Shown: in pieces, positions 42,598 through 51,073 of the stretch | Position numbering within the stretch: the stretch's first letter is position 1 | How the letters are laid out: every line of letters starts with the position of its first letter | Origin: Tagaea sp965279565 | Lineage (GTDB): Bacteria; Pseudomonadota; Alphaproteobacteria; CACIAM-22H2 | Length of the DNA stretch: 64,000 bases | Direction of reading: 5' to 3' | Assembly (NCBI GenBank): GCA_965279565.1 | Contig: OZ257249.1 | Location: 1,798,001 to 1,862,000 of the forward strand | The notes under the pieces: model-generated | Database searches by the model: none | Seen by the model: the letters and a program-made list of their open reading frames with translations, nothing else | What the model was told of the DNA's origin: nothing | Program-made: the position numbers and the translations under genes

Positions 42598-44876
42598 CGG
42601 CGGGCGACGACGCTTCCGCAGCGCTTACGCGCGGCCTCGAGCACCACCGCGCCGGCCGGACCGATGCTGCGATCGGCGAATATGCCGCCGCCCTCGCCCT
42701 CGATCCGGACAACGTGGACGCGCTCAATCTGCGCGGCCTTGCCGAGCACCAGCGCGGCGACAATGCGGCGGCCCTGCGCCTGCTCGCGCGCGCGCATGCG
42801 CTGAAGCCGGAATTCGCGGGCGCGCTGCAGCATCTTGCCGACGTGCAGCGCGCCGTCGGCGATCTCGCCGCGGCCGAAGCGAGCTACGCCAAGCTCGCCG
42901 TGCTCGCCCCGGCCTGGCATGGCGGGCATTACGGGCTTGGCCATGTCCGCGAACAGCGCGGCGATCCGGCCGGCGCCATTCGCGCGTTCGATGCCGCGAT
43001 CGCGGCGAAGCCGGATTTCGCGTCCGCTCATTTCGCCGCCGGGAACCTCAAGGCGGCAGCAGGCGACATGGCGGCGGCCCTCGCGCACATGCAGGCCGCC
43101 GTCGATTCCGATCCGGCGACGCCCGAGTTCCACAACGGTCTCGCGTCGATGCGCATGCGCGCGGGCGATGCCGACGGTGCCGAAGCCGCCTATCGCGCGT
43201 GTCTGGCGCTTGCCCCCGACCATCCGGGCGGGCTACGCGGTCTCGGGCTCGTGCTGTGCGGGAAGATGCGCCTTGAAGAGGCGGCTGAGATCTCCGCGCG
43301 TTTCATCGCGCGACATCCGGGCGATCTGGAAGCGGCGATGCTGCTGGGCGAGGTGGCGCAGGCGCAGGGCCGCATCACGCCGGCCCTGCTGGCGTTCGCC
43401 GGCGCCTTCCTCGCCTGGACCCGCACCGCGTCGGTCGCGAGCGAACGGCCGACGGACCTGTTCGCTCCCCTCGCCGCCGCGGCGGCGAAACTGCGCGGCG
43501 AACTGGCGGCGGGTGCCGGCATCCACGCGGTCGCGCGCGAGCGGCTCTGCGTGCTGGCCGGCCGGCTCGGCACGCTGGTCGCCGCGTTCGGCGATTTCGC
43601 GACATCTGCCGGCCTGCTCGAAACGGCGGTGGCGCTGGGCTCGCGCGATGCGCCGCAGAACCTGGCGGCACTGGCCCTCTACGATCCGGCACTGGGGCCG
43701 GCCGATCTCGCGCGCATCCACCGCGATTTCGCCGCCAACGTGCGCCGCCAGGCGAGGGCGCCCGCCGGCGTCGAAGCGCCGGCCGTCCGGCGCGCGGCGG
43801 GGCGGCGTCTGCGCGTGGGCTATCTCTCGTCGGACTACCGCAACCATTCGGTGGCGCGCAGCCTGCGCCCGCTCTTCGACGCGCGCGACCGCGACCGGTT
43901 CGAGGTCCTCGCCTATAGCCTTGGCGCAACGCGGGATTCCGTCACGGAAGGCTTCGAGAAATCGGCAGACGGCTGGCGCGACCTCGCCCACCGCAGCGAC
44001 GCCGACATCGCCGCCGCGATCCGCGCCGACGGCATCGACATCCTCGTGCATGTCGCCGGCCATTTCGACGCCAACCGGCTGGGTGTGGCCGTCCACCGCC
44101 CGGCGCGCGTGCAGGCAAGCCTGTTCGACGCGGCGACCGGCGGCCTGCCGGAGATCGGCTTCCTGTTCGCCGACGCGGTGCAGGCGCCGCGCGGCGGGCC
44201 CGAATGGTTCGCCGAGCGCGTCGTGCGGCTGCCCAATCTCTATCTGCACGCACCCATCGATAGCGGCCCCGCGATCAGCGCACGCCCGGCGGGCGCACCG
44301 GTCGCCTTCGCGTCGTTCAGCAACCCGGTCAAGCTCAACGCACAAGTACTCGCCCTGTGGGCGCGCGTGCTGGGTGCCGTACCGGGCTCGACGCTGACGC
44401 TGGGCCACCACCGCGCGTTCGAGGATGCGGCCGTGCGCGCGCGCGTCGAGGCGGATTTCGCCGCCGGCGGTGCCGATTCCGTACGCCTCGTCTTCCGGCC
44501 CGCCGCGTCGGATGCCGACGCGCATCTCGCGGCCTATGCCGGCATCGACGTGGCGCTCGACACGTTCCCCTTCAACGGGTCGACCAGCACGTTCGAGGCG
44601 CTGTGGATGGGCGTGCCGGTCGTCACGCGGGTCGGCACGAACGTCATGTCGCGCTGGTCGGCGGCGATCCTGCGCCATGTGGGACTGTCCGATCTCGCGG
44701 CCGGGAATCCCGACGCGTACGTCGCGTGCGCGGTGGCCCTCGCCGGCGACGCGGCGCGGCGCGGCAGGCTGCGCGAAAGCCTGCGCGGCCGGCTTGCCGC
44801 CTCTTCGCTGTGCGATTCCGCCGGCTGGGTCCGGCGGATCGAGCGCGTCTACCGCACGCTGCATTCCCGGGCCTGA
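42594..44876 (+). CDS. TPR protein with GT41-like O-GlcNAc transferase domain
   Basis: 760 residues. The N-terminal 270 hold about six TPR units (for example AIGEYAAALALDPDNVDALNLRG, AEAAYRACLALAPDHPGGLRG). The C-terminal half resembles the bacterial SPINDLY/OGT group: RLRVGYLSSDYRNHSVARSL, VHVAGHF, FASFSNPVKLN and FPFNGSTSTFEALWMGVPVVT. Such proteins transfer sugars to proteins such as flagellin or to other acceptors; the acceptor here is unknown. It overlaps the ABC1 gene by ATGA. No flagellar genes are nearby. Confidence 0.88.
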   Translation: MTAGDDASAALTRGLEHHRAGRTDAAIGEYAAALALDPDNVDALNLRGLAEHQRGDNAAALRLLARAHALKPEFAGALQHLADVQRAVGDLAAAEASYAKLAVLAPAWHGGHYGLGHVREQRGDPAGAIRAFDAAIAAKPDFASAHFAAGNLKAAAGDMAAALAHMQAAVDSDPATPEFHNGLASMRMRAGDADGAEAAYRACLALAPDHPGGLRGLGLVLCGKMRLEEAAEISARFIARHPGDLEAAMLLGEVAQAQGRITPALLAFAGAFLAWTRTASVASERPTDLFAPLAAAAAKLRGELAAGAGIHAVARERLCVLAGRLGTLVAAFGDFATSAGLLETAVALGSRDAPQNLAALALYDPALGPADLARIHRDFAANVRRQARAPAGVEAPAVRRAAGRRLRVGYLSSDYRNHSVARSLRPLFDARDRDRFEVLAYSLGATRDSVTEGFEKSADGWRDLAHRSDADIAAAIRADGIDILVHVAGHFDANRLGVAVHRPARVQASLFDAATGGLPEIGFLFADAVQAPRGGPEWFAERVVRLPNLYLHAPIDSGPAISARPAGAPVAFASFSNPVKLNAQVLALWARVLGAVPGSTLTLGHHRAFEDAAVRARVEADFAAGGADSVRLVFRPAASDADAHLAAYAGIDVALDTFPFNGSTSTFEALWMGVPVVTRVGTNVMSRWSAAILRHVGLSDLAAGNPDAYVACAVALAGDAARRGRLRESLRGRLAASSLCDSAGWVRRIERVYRTLHSRA

Positions 44877-44918
44877 ATTTTCTTCAACTTTGGCGGGATG
44901 CCCGCTAGCGTGTCGGCC

Positions 44919-45683
44919 ATGGACAAGAAGCCCAAGCTGCGGCCGGCACTCTTCAAGATCGACCGCGGCTCCCCCATCCCGCTCTACATCCAGGTCCGCA
45001 GCCGGCTGATGACGATCGTCAACTCCTGGCCCGATCCGGAGCTGATGTTCCACACCGAGGACGAACTCACCGAGGCGTTCGGCGTCAGCCGCGTGACGCT
45101 GCGCGGCGCGCTCTCCGAACTCGTCGAGGCGGGTTATCTCAAGCGCACGCGCGGGGCCGGCACGCGCGTGACCAAGCGCAAGATCGAGGAGCGCCTGCAG
45201 CTCGGCCGCAAGGTCAACAAGATGTGGGCGAACGAAGATCGCATGCAGATCGCGCTGCTCGTCTTCGAGCGCATTCCCGCCCCGGCGGCGGTCGCGGCGG
45301 AGCTGGGCATCGACGCGGGTGCCGACCTGCTGTCGATCAAGCGGCTGCGCTCGACCGGGCTGTCGCCGATCGCGATCGACTGGCGCTACGTGCCCGGCCC
45401 CTTCGCCGACCGCGTGGGGCGCGAGGACGCGCGCACGGGCATCTACAGTGCCATCGCGCGCACGGTCGCGTTCGACCATGTGCGCATGGAGATCGAGGGC
45501 GGCCTGTCGGGGCCGGAGGAGGTCGAACTGCTGCTGATGCCGCCCGGCACGCCGATCCTGACGCAGCATTTCGTCGTCTACAGCAAGGTCGGCCAGGCCG
45601 TGATGCTCGGCCGCTCGGTCAACCGCGCCGACATGACGCGCTATTCGCTGCGCATGGACGCGACGAGCGAGATTCTCGGTTAG
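44919..45683 (+). CDS. GntR/HutC-family transcriptional regulator with UTRA domain
   Basis: 254 residues: a winged helix-turn-helix (IPLYIQVRSRLM, FGVSRVTLRGALSELVEAGYL, GAGTRV) and a UTRA ligand-binding domain (LLSIKRLRSTGLSPIAIDWRYVP, GTPILTQHFVVYS). It is probably the local repressor responding to a small metabolite of the cluster that follows (amidohydrolase, IlvD/Edd, TRAP). A likely target is the GGTAAA-N4-TTTACC dyad at 48190. The ATG at 44919 is used; an earlier ATG at 44898 adds only 7 residues. Confidence 0.9.
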   Translation: MDKKPKLRPALFKIDRGSPIPLYIQVRSRLMTIVNSWPDPELMFHTEDELTEAFGVSRVTLRGALSELVEAGYLKRTRGAGTRVTKRKIEERLQLGRKVNKMWANEDRMQIALLVFERIPAPAAVAAELGIDAGADLLSIKRLRSTGLSPIAIDWRYVPGPFADRVGREDARTGIYSAIARTVAFDHVRMEIEGGLSGPEEVELLLMPPGTPILTQHFVVYSKVGQAVMLGRSVNRADMTRYSLRMDATSEILG

Positions 45684-46945
45684 ACCTTCGGCACGCTCGA
45701 ATAGAGCGAGACGAACAGGAAGCGGCGCTGGGCTTCCTCGGCGTCGAACGAATCGTCCATCCAGTTCATGATGCCGGGCGCGAATTCGCGGAAATCGTTC
45801 CACTGGCCGGTGCGGCGCATGTGCAGCCACGCGGCATGCAGCGCCACCTGGTCGATCGTCCAGGTGGCCGTGCGGCTTTCCAGGAAATGCCGGCAATAGG
45901 CGGCGACGAGATCGGCGTAGCGCCTTCCGGCCGGCGTGTCGCCGAAATAGACCATCGTGGCGAGCAGGCGGTTGGCGAAATCGTAGCGGATCTTGACGTT
46001 GGCCCCGGCGTCGCACGGGGCGAGCTCGTCGAGCCACGGGCGCGGATCGCGCGTGGGGGCAAGGTCGATGTCGCACACCAGGATTGGCCGGCGATAGTGC
46101 GCGATCAGCCGCGGCAAGGCGAGGAAGCGCGCGCACGAATAATAGGTCTTCGCGGCATAGAGCGGATCGAGGCCGGGTGCGGCGAAACGCACGAGATCGA
46201 CATTCTCGCGCGTGACCGCGAGATCGAGATGGCCCTGCGTGAGGTCGACCGCGCGCGCGACCTTCGCCTCGCTCTCCGCCGTCGGGTTCACGACATGCAG
46301 GTGGAGTGCTATGCCCGGTGCGCGCGCCGCGAGATTGCCGGCCAGCAGGTCGACGAAGCGCGTCGCGTAGCCGGCATCGGCGGCGGCGAACAGGATCGGC
46401 GTGTCGCCGCCGGCGAACGCGCCGTCAAGCTCCGGGCCCGGTGCCGTGTCGAGCGACGCGAAGAACGCATCATCGAGCCGGATCTGCCCGGCGATGGCGG
46501 CGAATTTGAGATGCGGGTCCACGCCCGACGGCGTGGGCAGGTTTCCCCACGCGGCGAAGGCGGCGGCGGCACTGGCCACGTCGTCGGCACCGGCAAGGGC
46601 GGTGCCCAGCCCGTAGAGCGAGCCTGAATCGCGCGGATTGAGGGCTGCCGAGCGGCGGAAGGCGGCAGTGGCTTCCTCGCCGCGTTCGAGATCGAGCAGC
46701 GCGTTGCCGAGCCGTCGTTCGGCGTCGGCGTTGCGCGGATCGAGCGATAGCGCCGTGCGGTAGGCATCCGCCGCACCGGCCGCATCGCCCAGCCCGTGGC
46801 GCGCGCGCCCGAGCAGCGCGTGCGCCGGTCCGAGAGCGGGGAGGAGGGCGACGGCCTGTTCGAGTGCTGCGCGCGCGGGCGCGAAGGCACGCTTCTTCAG
46901 GTGCGCCTCGCCCTCGCGCAGCAGGCGGGAGGCGTCCGCGCTCAA
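45680..46945 (-). CDS. TPR-containing protein of unknown function
   Basis: 421 residues: three to four TPR units in the first 150 residues (AHLKKRAFAPARAALEQAV, ADAYRTALSLDPRNADAERRLG, AAFRRSAALNPRDSGSLYGLG). A C-terminal domain follows with CDIDLAPTRDPRPWL and AKTYYSCARFLALPRLI, reminiscent of a glycosyltransferase-type DxD fold. The start is TTG at 46945, overlapping the amidohydrolase stop as TTGA. It converges with the GntR gene, sharing TTAG at the stops. Confidence 0.75.
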   Translation of the reverse strand: MSADASRLLREGEAHLKKRAFAPARAALEQAVALLPALGPAHALLGRARHGLGDAAGAADAYRTALSLDPRNADAERRLGNALLDLERGEEATAAFRRSAALNPRDSGSLYGLGTALAGADDVASAAAAFAAWGNLPTPSGVDPHLKFAAIAGQIRLDDAFFASLDTAPGPELDGAFAGGDTPILFAAADAGYATRFVDLLAGNLAARAPGIALHLHVVNPTAESEAKVARAVDLTQGHLDLAVTRENVDLVRFAAPGLDPLYAAKTYYSCARFLALPRLIAHYRRPILVCDIDLAPTRDPRPWLDELAPCDAGANVKIRYDFANRLLATMVYFGDTPAGRRYADLVAAYCRHFLESRTATWTIDQVALHAAWLHMRRTGQWNDFREFAPGIMNWMDDSFDAEEAQRRFLFVSLYSSVPKV

Positions 46946-48174
46946 GCCTTCGCCGCCGAGAGGATGGCGTGCAGCAGCACGTCGCAGCCCGCCGCGAGGT
47001 CGGCGGGTTTCGCGTCCTCGATCTCGTTGTGGCTGATGCCGTCGGCGCACGGCACGAAGATCATCGCGGTAGGGGCGACGCGCGCCATGTAGACCGCGTC
47101 GTGTCCGGCACCCGAGACGATCTCCATGGCACTGTGGCCGTGGAGTGCTGCCCCTTCGCGCACCGCGTCGACCAGCTTGGGTGCAAACGGCGTGGGCGGG
47201 AAATACCAGAAATCGACGATCTCCAGCTCCAGCCCCGCATCGGCGGCGATCTTCGCGAAGCCGTCCTTCATCGCCTTGTCCATGCCCGACAGGCGCGCAT
47301 CGACCGGATGGCGGAAATCGATCGTGAAGAAGACGCGGCCCGGGATCGTGTTGCGGCTGTTGGGGCTCGACTGGATGAAGCCGACCGTGGCGCAGGCACC
47401 CGGCTGGAATTCGTGCCCGATGCGGTTGACCAGATCGATCATGCGCGCGGAACCGACAAGCGCGTCCTTGCGCCGCGCCATCGGCGTCGGGCCGGCATGG
47501 GCTTCCTGCCCGACGACCGTCACCTCGTACCAGCGCTGGCCCTGCGCGCCCGTGACGATGCCGATGGTCTTGCCTTCGGCCTCCAGGATCGGGCCCTGCT
47601 CGATATGCGCTTCGAAATAGGCCGACGTGGGCCGGCCGCCGACAGGGGCGGGGCCGCGATAGCCGATCTTCGCGAGCGCTTGCGCAAACGTGACGCCGTC
47701 GATGTCCTTCTTGGCGTCGATCTCGTCGGCCGGGAACACGCCGGCATAGGCGCCCGAGCCCATCATGGCGGGCGAGAAGCGCGAGCCTTCCTCGTTCGTC
47801 CACACCGCGACCTCGACCGCGCGGTCGGTCTCGATCTTCGCGTCGGCGAGCGTACGCAGCACTTCCAGCCCCGCAAGCACGCCGTAAACACCGTCGAAGC
47901 GCCCGCCGGTGGGCTGCGTGTCGAGATGGCTGCCGGTCATCACGGCGGGCAGGCCGGGGTCGCGTCCCTCGCGCCTTGCGAACATGTTGCCCATCCGGTC
48001 GACCGTCACGGTGCAGCCCAGCGCCTTCGCCCAGCCGGCGAACAGGTCGCGTCCCTGCCGGTCGAGATCGGTCAGCGCCAGCCGGCACACGCCGCCCTTG
48101 GGCGTTGCGCCGATCTTTGCCATTTCCATCAGGCTGTTCCACAGCCGGTCGCCGTCGACGCGCAGATTCCGCAT
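46942..48174 (-). CDS. M20-type Zn-dependent amidohydrolase (allantoate/N-carbamoyl amino acid hydrolase family)
   Basis: 410-residue dinuclear zinc amidohydrolase of the AllC/HyuC group. Metal and catalytic residues are in GSHLDTQPTGGRFDGVYGVL, WTNEEGSRFSP, AHIEQGP and GAGHDAVYMA. Family members hydrolyse allantoate, N-carbamoyl-amino acids or ureidoglycine. It is divergent from the IlvD/Edd gene over a 98-bp region holding a dyad, and is coupled to the TPR gene. The regulator and transporter context suggests catabolism of an imported carboxylate or amide; substrate not assignable. Confidence 0.88.
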   Translation of the reverse strand: MRNLRVDGDRLWNSLMEMAKIGATPKGGVCRLALTDLDRQGRDLFAGWAKALGCTVTVDRMGNMFARREGRDPGLPAVMTGSHLDTQPTGGRFDGVYGVLAGLEVLRTLADAKIETDRAVEVAVWTNEEGSRFSPAMMGSGAYAGVFPADEIDAKKDIDGVTFAQALAKIGYRGPAPVGGRPTSAYFEAHIEQGPILEAEGKTIGIVTGAQGQRWYEVTVVGQEAHAGPTPMARRKDALVGSARMIDLVNRIGHEFQPGACATVGFIQSSPNSRNTIPGRVFFTIDFRHPVDARLSGMDKAMKDGFAKIAADAGLELEIVDFWYFPPTPFAPKLVDAVREGAALHGHSAMEIVSGAGHDAVYMARVAPTAMIFVPCADGISHNEIEDAKPADLAAGCDVLLHAILSAAKA

Positions 48175-48189
48175 GTCCGATACCCCTCA

Positions 48190-48241
48190 GGTAAATCCTT
48201 TTACCCGAACGATTGACGCGGCGGGAGTGCCATCGCATTCT
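48190..48241. promoter_or_regulatory. Divergent control region: GGTAAA dyad and TTGACG promoter
   Basis: A perfect inverted repeat GGTAAA-TCCT-TTTACC lies at 48190-48205, 16 bp from the amidohydrolase start. Just rightward is TTGACG (48213-48218), 17 nt, CATTCT (48236-48241), a plausible promoter for the IlvD/Edd gene. The dyad would serve both directions and is a candidate target of the GntR-family regulator encoded at 44919. Confidence 0.5.
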
Positions 48242-48272
48242 GCCGCCCACGAAAAATCCGGGAGATTCGTCC

Positions 48273-49997
48273 ATGCGTCGCAAGAAGCCTGAAGAACTGC
48301 GCAGCCACCGCTGGTACGGCGCGCAGGACATGCGCTCGTTCGGCCACCGTTCGCGCACCAAGCAGATGGGCTTCTCCGCCGAGGACTATGCCGGCAAGCC
48401 GGTGATCGCGATCATCAACACCTTCTCCGACGCGAACCCCTGCCACCATCACTTCAAGTCGCGCGTGGAGGACGTCAAGCGCGGCATCTTCCAGGCCGGC
48501 GGCTTCCCGCTGGAAATGCCCGCCATGTCGCTGGGCGAGCCGTTCATGAAGCCGACCACGATGATCTACCGCAACCTGCTGTCGATCGACGTGGAGGAGC
48601 TGCTGCGCGCCAACCCGGTCGACGGCGCGGTGCTGATGGGCGGCTGCGACAAGACGGTGCCCGCGATGATCATGGGTGCCGCGTCGATGAACCTGCCGGC
48701 GATCTTCATGCCGGCGGGCCCGATGCTGCGCGGCAACTGGCACGGCAAGACGCTGGGCTCGGGCTCGGACGTGTGGAAGTACTGGGCCGAGAAGCGTGCG
48801 GGCAACATCGACGACAAGGCGTGGGTCGAGATCGAGGACGGGATCGCGCGTTCCTTCGGCACCTGCATGACGATGGGCACCGCCTCGACGATGGCCTCGG
48901 CGGTCGAAGCGCTGGGCATGACGCTGCCGATGGCGGGCTCGATCCCGGCGGCCGATTCCGGCCATCCGCGCATGGCGGCGGCCTGCGGCCGGCGCATCGT
49001 CGACATGGTCTGGGAAGACCTCAAGCCGCGCGACATCATGACGACCAAGGCGTTCGAGAACGCCGTGATGGCCGCGATGGCGCTGGCGGGCTCGACCAAC
49101 TCGATCATCCACCTGATCGCGATGGCGGGCCGCGTCGGCGCCGATCTCGACCTCGACAAGTTCGACAAGCTCTCCAAGCGCGTACCGGTGCTGGGCAACA
49201 TCCGGCCGAGCGGCAAGTACCTGATGGAGGATTTCTTCTATGCCGGCGGGCTGCCGGGCTTGCTCGACCGCATCCGGGACGCGCTGAATGTCGACTGCGT
49301 CACCGCCAACGGCAAGACGCTGGGCGAGAACATCAAGGGGGCGGGCGTCTACAACGACGACGTCATCCGCACGCGCGACAACCCGGTCGCCAAGGAAGGC
49401 GGCGTGGCCGTGCTGCGCGGCAACCTGTGTCCGGACGGGGCCGTCATCAAGCCGACGGCGGCCGAACCGCATCTGCTGAAGCATCGCGGCCCGGCGATCG
49501 TGTTCGACGACTACAACGACATGGCCGCGCGCATCGACGACCCGAAGCTGGGTGCGACGAAGGATTCGGTGCTGATCCTGCGCAGTGCCGGCCCGCTGGG
49601 TGCTCCCGGCATGCCGGAATGGGGCCAGCTCCCGATCCCCAAGCGGCTGCTCGAGGAAGGTGTACGCGACATGGTGCGCATCTCCGACGCGCGCATGAGC
49701 GGCACCAGCTACGGTGCGTGCGTGCTGCACGTGGCGCCGGAATCCGCACTTGGCGGACCGCTGGCACTGGTGCGCACGGGCGATATCGTGGCGCTCGACG
49801 TTGTCGGGCGCACTCTGTCGGTCGAGATTTCCGACGCCGAGATGGCCAAACGCAAGGCCGCGTGGAAGGCGCCCAAGCCGCATTACGAGCGCGGCTTCGG
49901 GCTGCTGCACCTGCAGCACGTGACGCAGGCGAACGAAGGCTGCGACTTCGACTTCCTGCGCGGCACCGCGGCAATTCCGGACCCGGAGATTCATTGA
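48273..49997 (+). CDS. IlvD/Edd-family dehydratase (sugar-acid dehydratase type)
   Basis: 574-residue Fe-S dehydratase. Cluster Cys residues are in SDANPCHHHF, MGGCDKTVPA and SFGTCMTMGTAST. The N-terminus RSHRWYGAQDMRSFGHRSRTKQMGF is typical of the aldonate dehydratase branch (arabonate/xylonate/galactonate type) rather than of house-keeping IlvD. It would convert a sugar acid to its 2-keto-3-deoxy form. GGGAG precedes the ATG. It lies upstream of a TAXI-TRAP transporter, consistent with uptake and dehydration of a sugar acid or other hydroxy acid. Confidence 0.9.
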   Translation: MRRKKPEELRSHRWYGAQDMRSFGHRSRTKQMGFSAEDYAGKPVIAIINTFSDANPCHHHFKSRVEDVKRGIFQAGGFPLEMPAMSLGEPFMKPTTMIYRNLLSIDVEELLRANPVDGAVLMGGCDKTVPAMIMGAASMNLPAIFMPAGPMLRGNWHGKTLGSGSDVWKYWAEKRAGNIDDKAWVEIEDGIARSFGTCMTMGTASTMASAVEALGMTLPMAGSIPAADSGHPRMAAACGRRIVDMVWEDLKPRDIMTTKAFENAVMAAMALAGSTNSIIHLIAMAGRVGADLDLDKFDKLSKRVPVLGNIRPSGKYLMEDFFYAGGLPGLLDRIRDALNVDCVTANGKTLGENIKGAGVYNDDVIRTRDNPVAKEGGVAVLRGNLCPDGAVIKPTAAEPHLLKHRGPAIVFDDYNDMAARIDDPKLGATKDSVLILRSAGPLGAPGMPEWGQLPIPKRLLEEGVRDMVRISDARMSGTSYGACVLHVAPESALGGPLALVRTGDIVALDVVGRTLSVEISDAEMAKRKAAWKAPKPHYERGFGLLHLQHVTQANEGCDFDFLRGTAAIPDPEIH

Positions 49998-50070
49998 CGG
50001 ACCGGGGTCCGCTCATGCTCTAATCCCGCCGGCGCCCCGCCAGAGGGCATCGCAACAAGGGAGTGAGCGC

Positions 50071-51018
50071 ATGATTCGCCGGATGATTCCGGTCGCCGTG
50101 GCGACCGTCGTGGTGCTGGCCGCCGGGCCGGCACTCGCCCAGGGCAACACCTATCGCCTGATGACCGGCCCGCAGGGCGGCGTCTGGGTGCCGCTGGGCG
50201 GCGCCCTCAAGAACCTGTTCGAGACGAAGATCTCGGGCCTGTCCGTCCAGACGCTGCCGGGTGCCGGCATCGCCAACGTGCGCGGCATCGACGAGGACAA
50301 GGCCGAAATCGGCTTCGGCAACTCGATCTCGACCGTCGACGGCGTCAACGGGGCCGCCCCGTTCCCGCGCAAGGCCGCGAACGTGTGCCAGGTCGCCTCG
50401 CTCTATCCGCAGTATTTCCAGATCGTCGTGAACGAGGATTCGGGCATCAACTCGGTCAAGGACCTCAAGGGCAAGGCGATCGCCGTGCAGTCGCGCGGCA
50501 ACACCGCCGAGGTCGTCACGCAGCACATCCTGCAGGTTTCCGGCCTGTCCTACTCGGACATGAAGACCAACTTCCTCGCCTCGTACAACGACGCGGTCTC
50601 GATGCTGAAGGACGGGCAGGCGCAGGCCTTCACGCTCGGCACCACGATCCCGTCGGGTGCGGTCATGGATCTCGCCACGTCGCGCAAGATCCGCGTGCTC
50701 GACCTCAAGGATTCGGTCGAGCCGATGAAGAAGATCAACACCGGCTATGTCGGCGTCACGATGCCGGCAAACACCTACCCGAACCAGCCGGTGGCGCTGA
50801 CCAAGATCGGCTATGCCGCACACCTGATCGTGTCGTGCAAGCTGCCCGAGGACCGCGTCTACACGATGACAAAGGCGATCGCCGAGAACATCAAGGATCT
50901 CGCGGCCGTCAACAAGGCGATGGAAAAGATGACGCCCAAGGAAATGGGCGAGGATATCGGCGTGCCGTTCCATCCGGGCGCCAAGCGCTACTACAACCAG
51001 GTCGGCGTGAAGATGTAA
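50071..51018 (+). CDS. TAXI-family TRAP transporter solute-binding protein
   Basis: 315-residue periplasmic binding protein with a signal peptide (VAVATVVVLAAGPALA). TAXI hallmarks: TGPQGGVWVPLGGAL near the N-terminus, DEDKAEIGFGNS, and a C-terminal GEDIGVPFHPGAKRYY. It captures an organic anion (glutamate, 2-oxo acid or similar in known cases) for the downstream permease. AGGGAGTGAG precedes the ATG. A strong hairpin separates it from the permease, as expected for a binding protein made in excess. Confidence 0.93.
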   Translation: MIRRMIPVAVATVVVLAAGPALAQGNTYRLMTGPQGGVWVPLGGALKNLFETKISGLSVQTLPGAGIANVRGIDEDKAEIGFGNSISTVDGVNGAAPFPRKAANVCQVASLYPQYFQIVVNEDSGINSVKDLKGKAIAVQSRGNTAEVVTQHILQVSGLSYSDMKTNFLASYNDAVSMLKDGQAQAFTLGTTIPSGAVMDLATSRKIRVLDLKDSVEPMKKINTGYVGVTMPANTYPNQPVALTKIGYAAHLIVSCKLPEDRVYTMTKAIAENIKDLAAVNKAMEKMTPKEMGEDIGVPFHPGAKRYYNQVGVKM

Positions 51019-51025
51019 GTGCAGG

Positions 51026-51053
51026 GCGGGCGGCCGGGGGGCCGCCCGCTTTC
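51026..51053 (+). terminator. Intercistronic hairpin between TRAP binding protein and permease
   Basis: A perfect 10-bp GC stem (GCGGGCGGCC at 51026-51035, GGCCGCCCGC at 51040-51049) with a GGGG loop, followed by TTTCGTT. Being between two genes that must be co-expressed, it probably acts as a partial terminator or 3'-end stabiliser, raising the ratio of binding protein to permease. Confidence 0.7.
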
Positions 51054-51073
51054 GTTCCGGGGGAATTCCAGGC

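Noticed and set aside
49998..50011. CGGACC-GG-GGTCCG hairpin after the IlvD/Edd gene as terminator
   Set aside because: Short stem with a 2-nt loop and no U-tract; too weak to call, and the TRAP genes downstream are probably co-transcribed.
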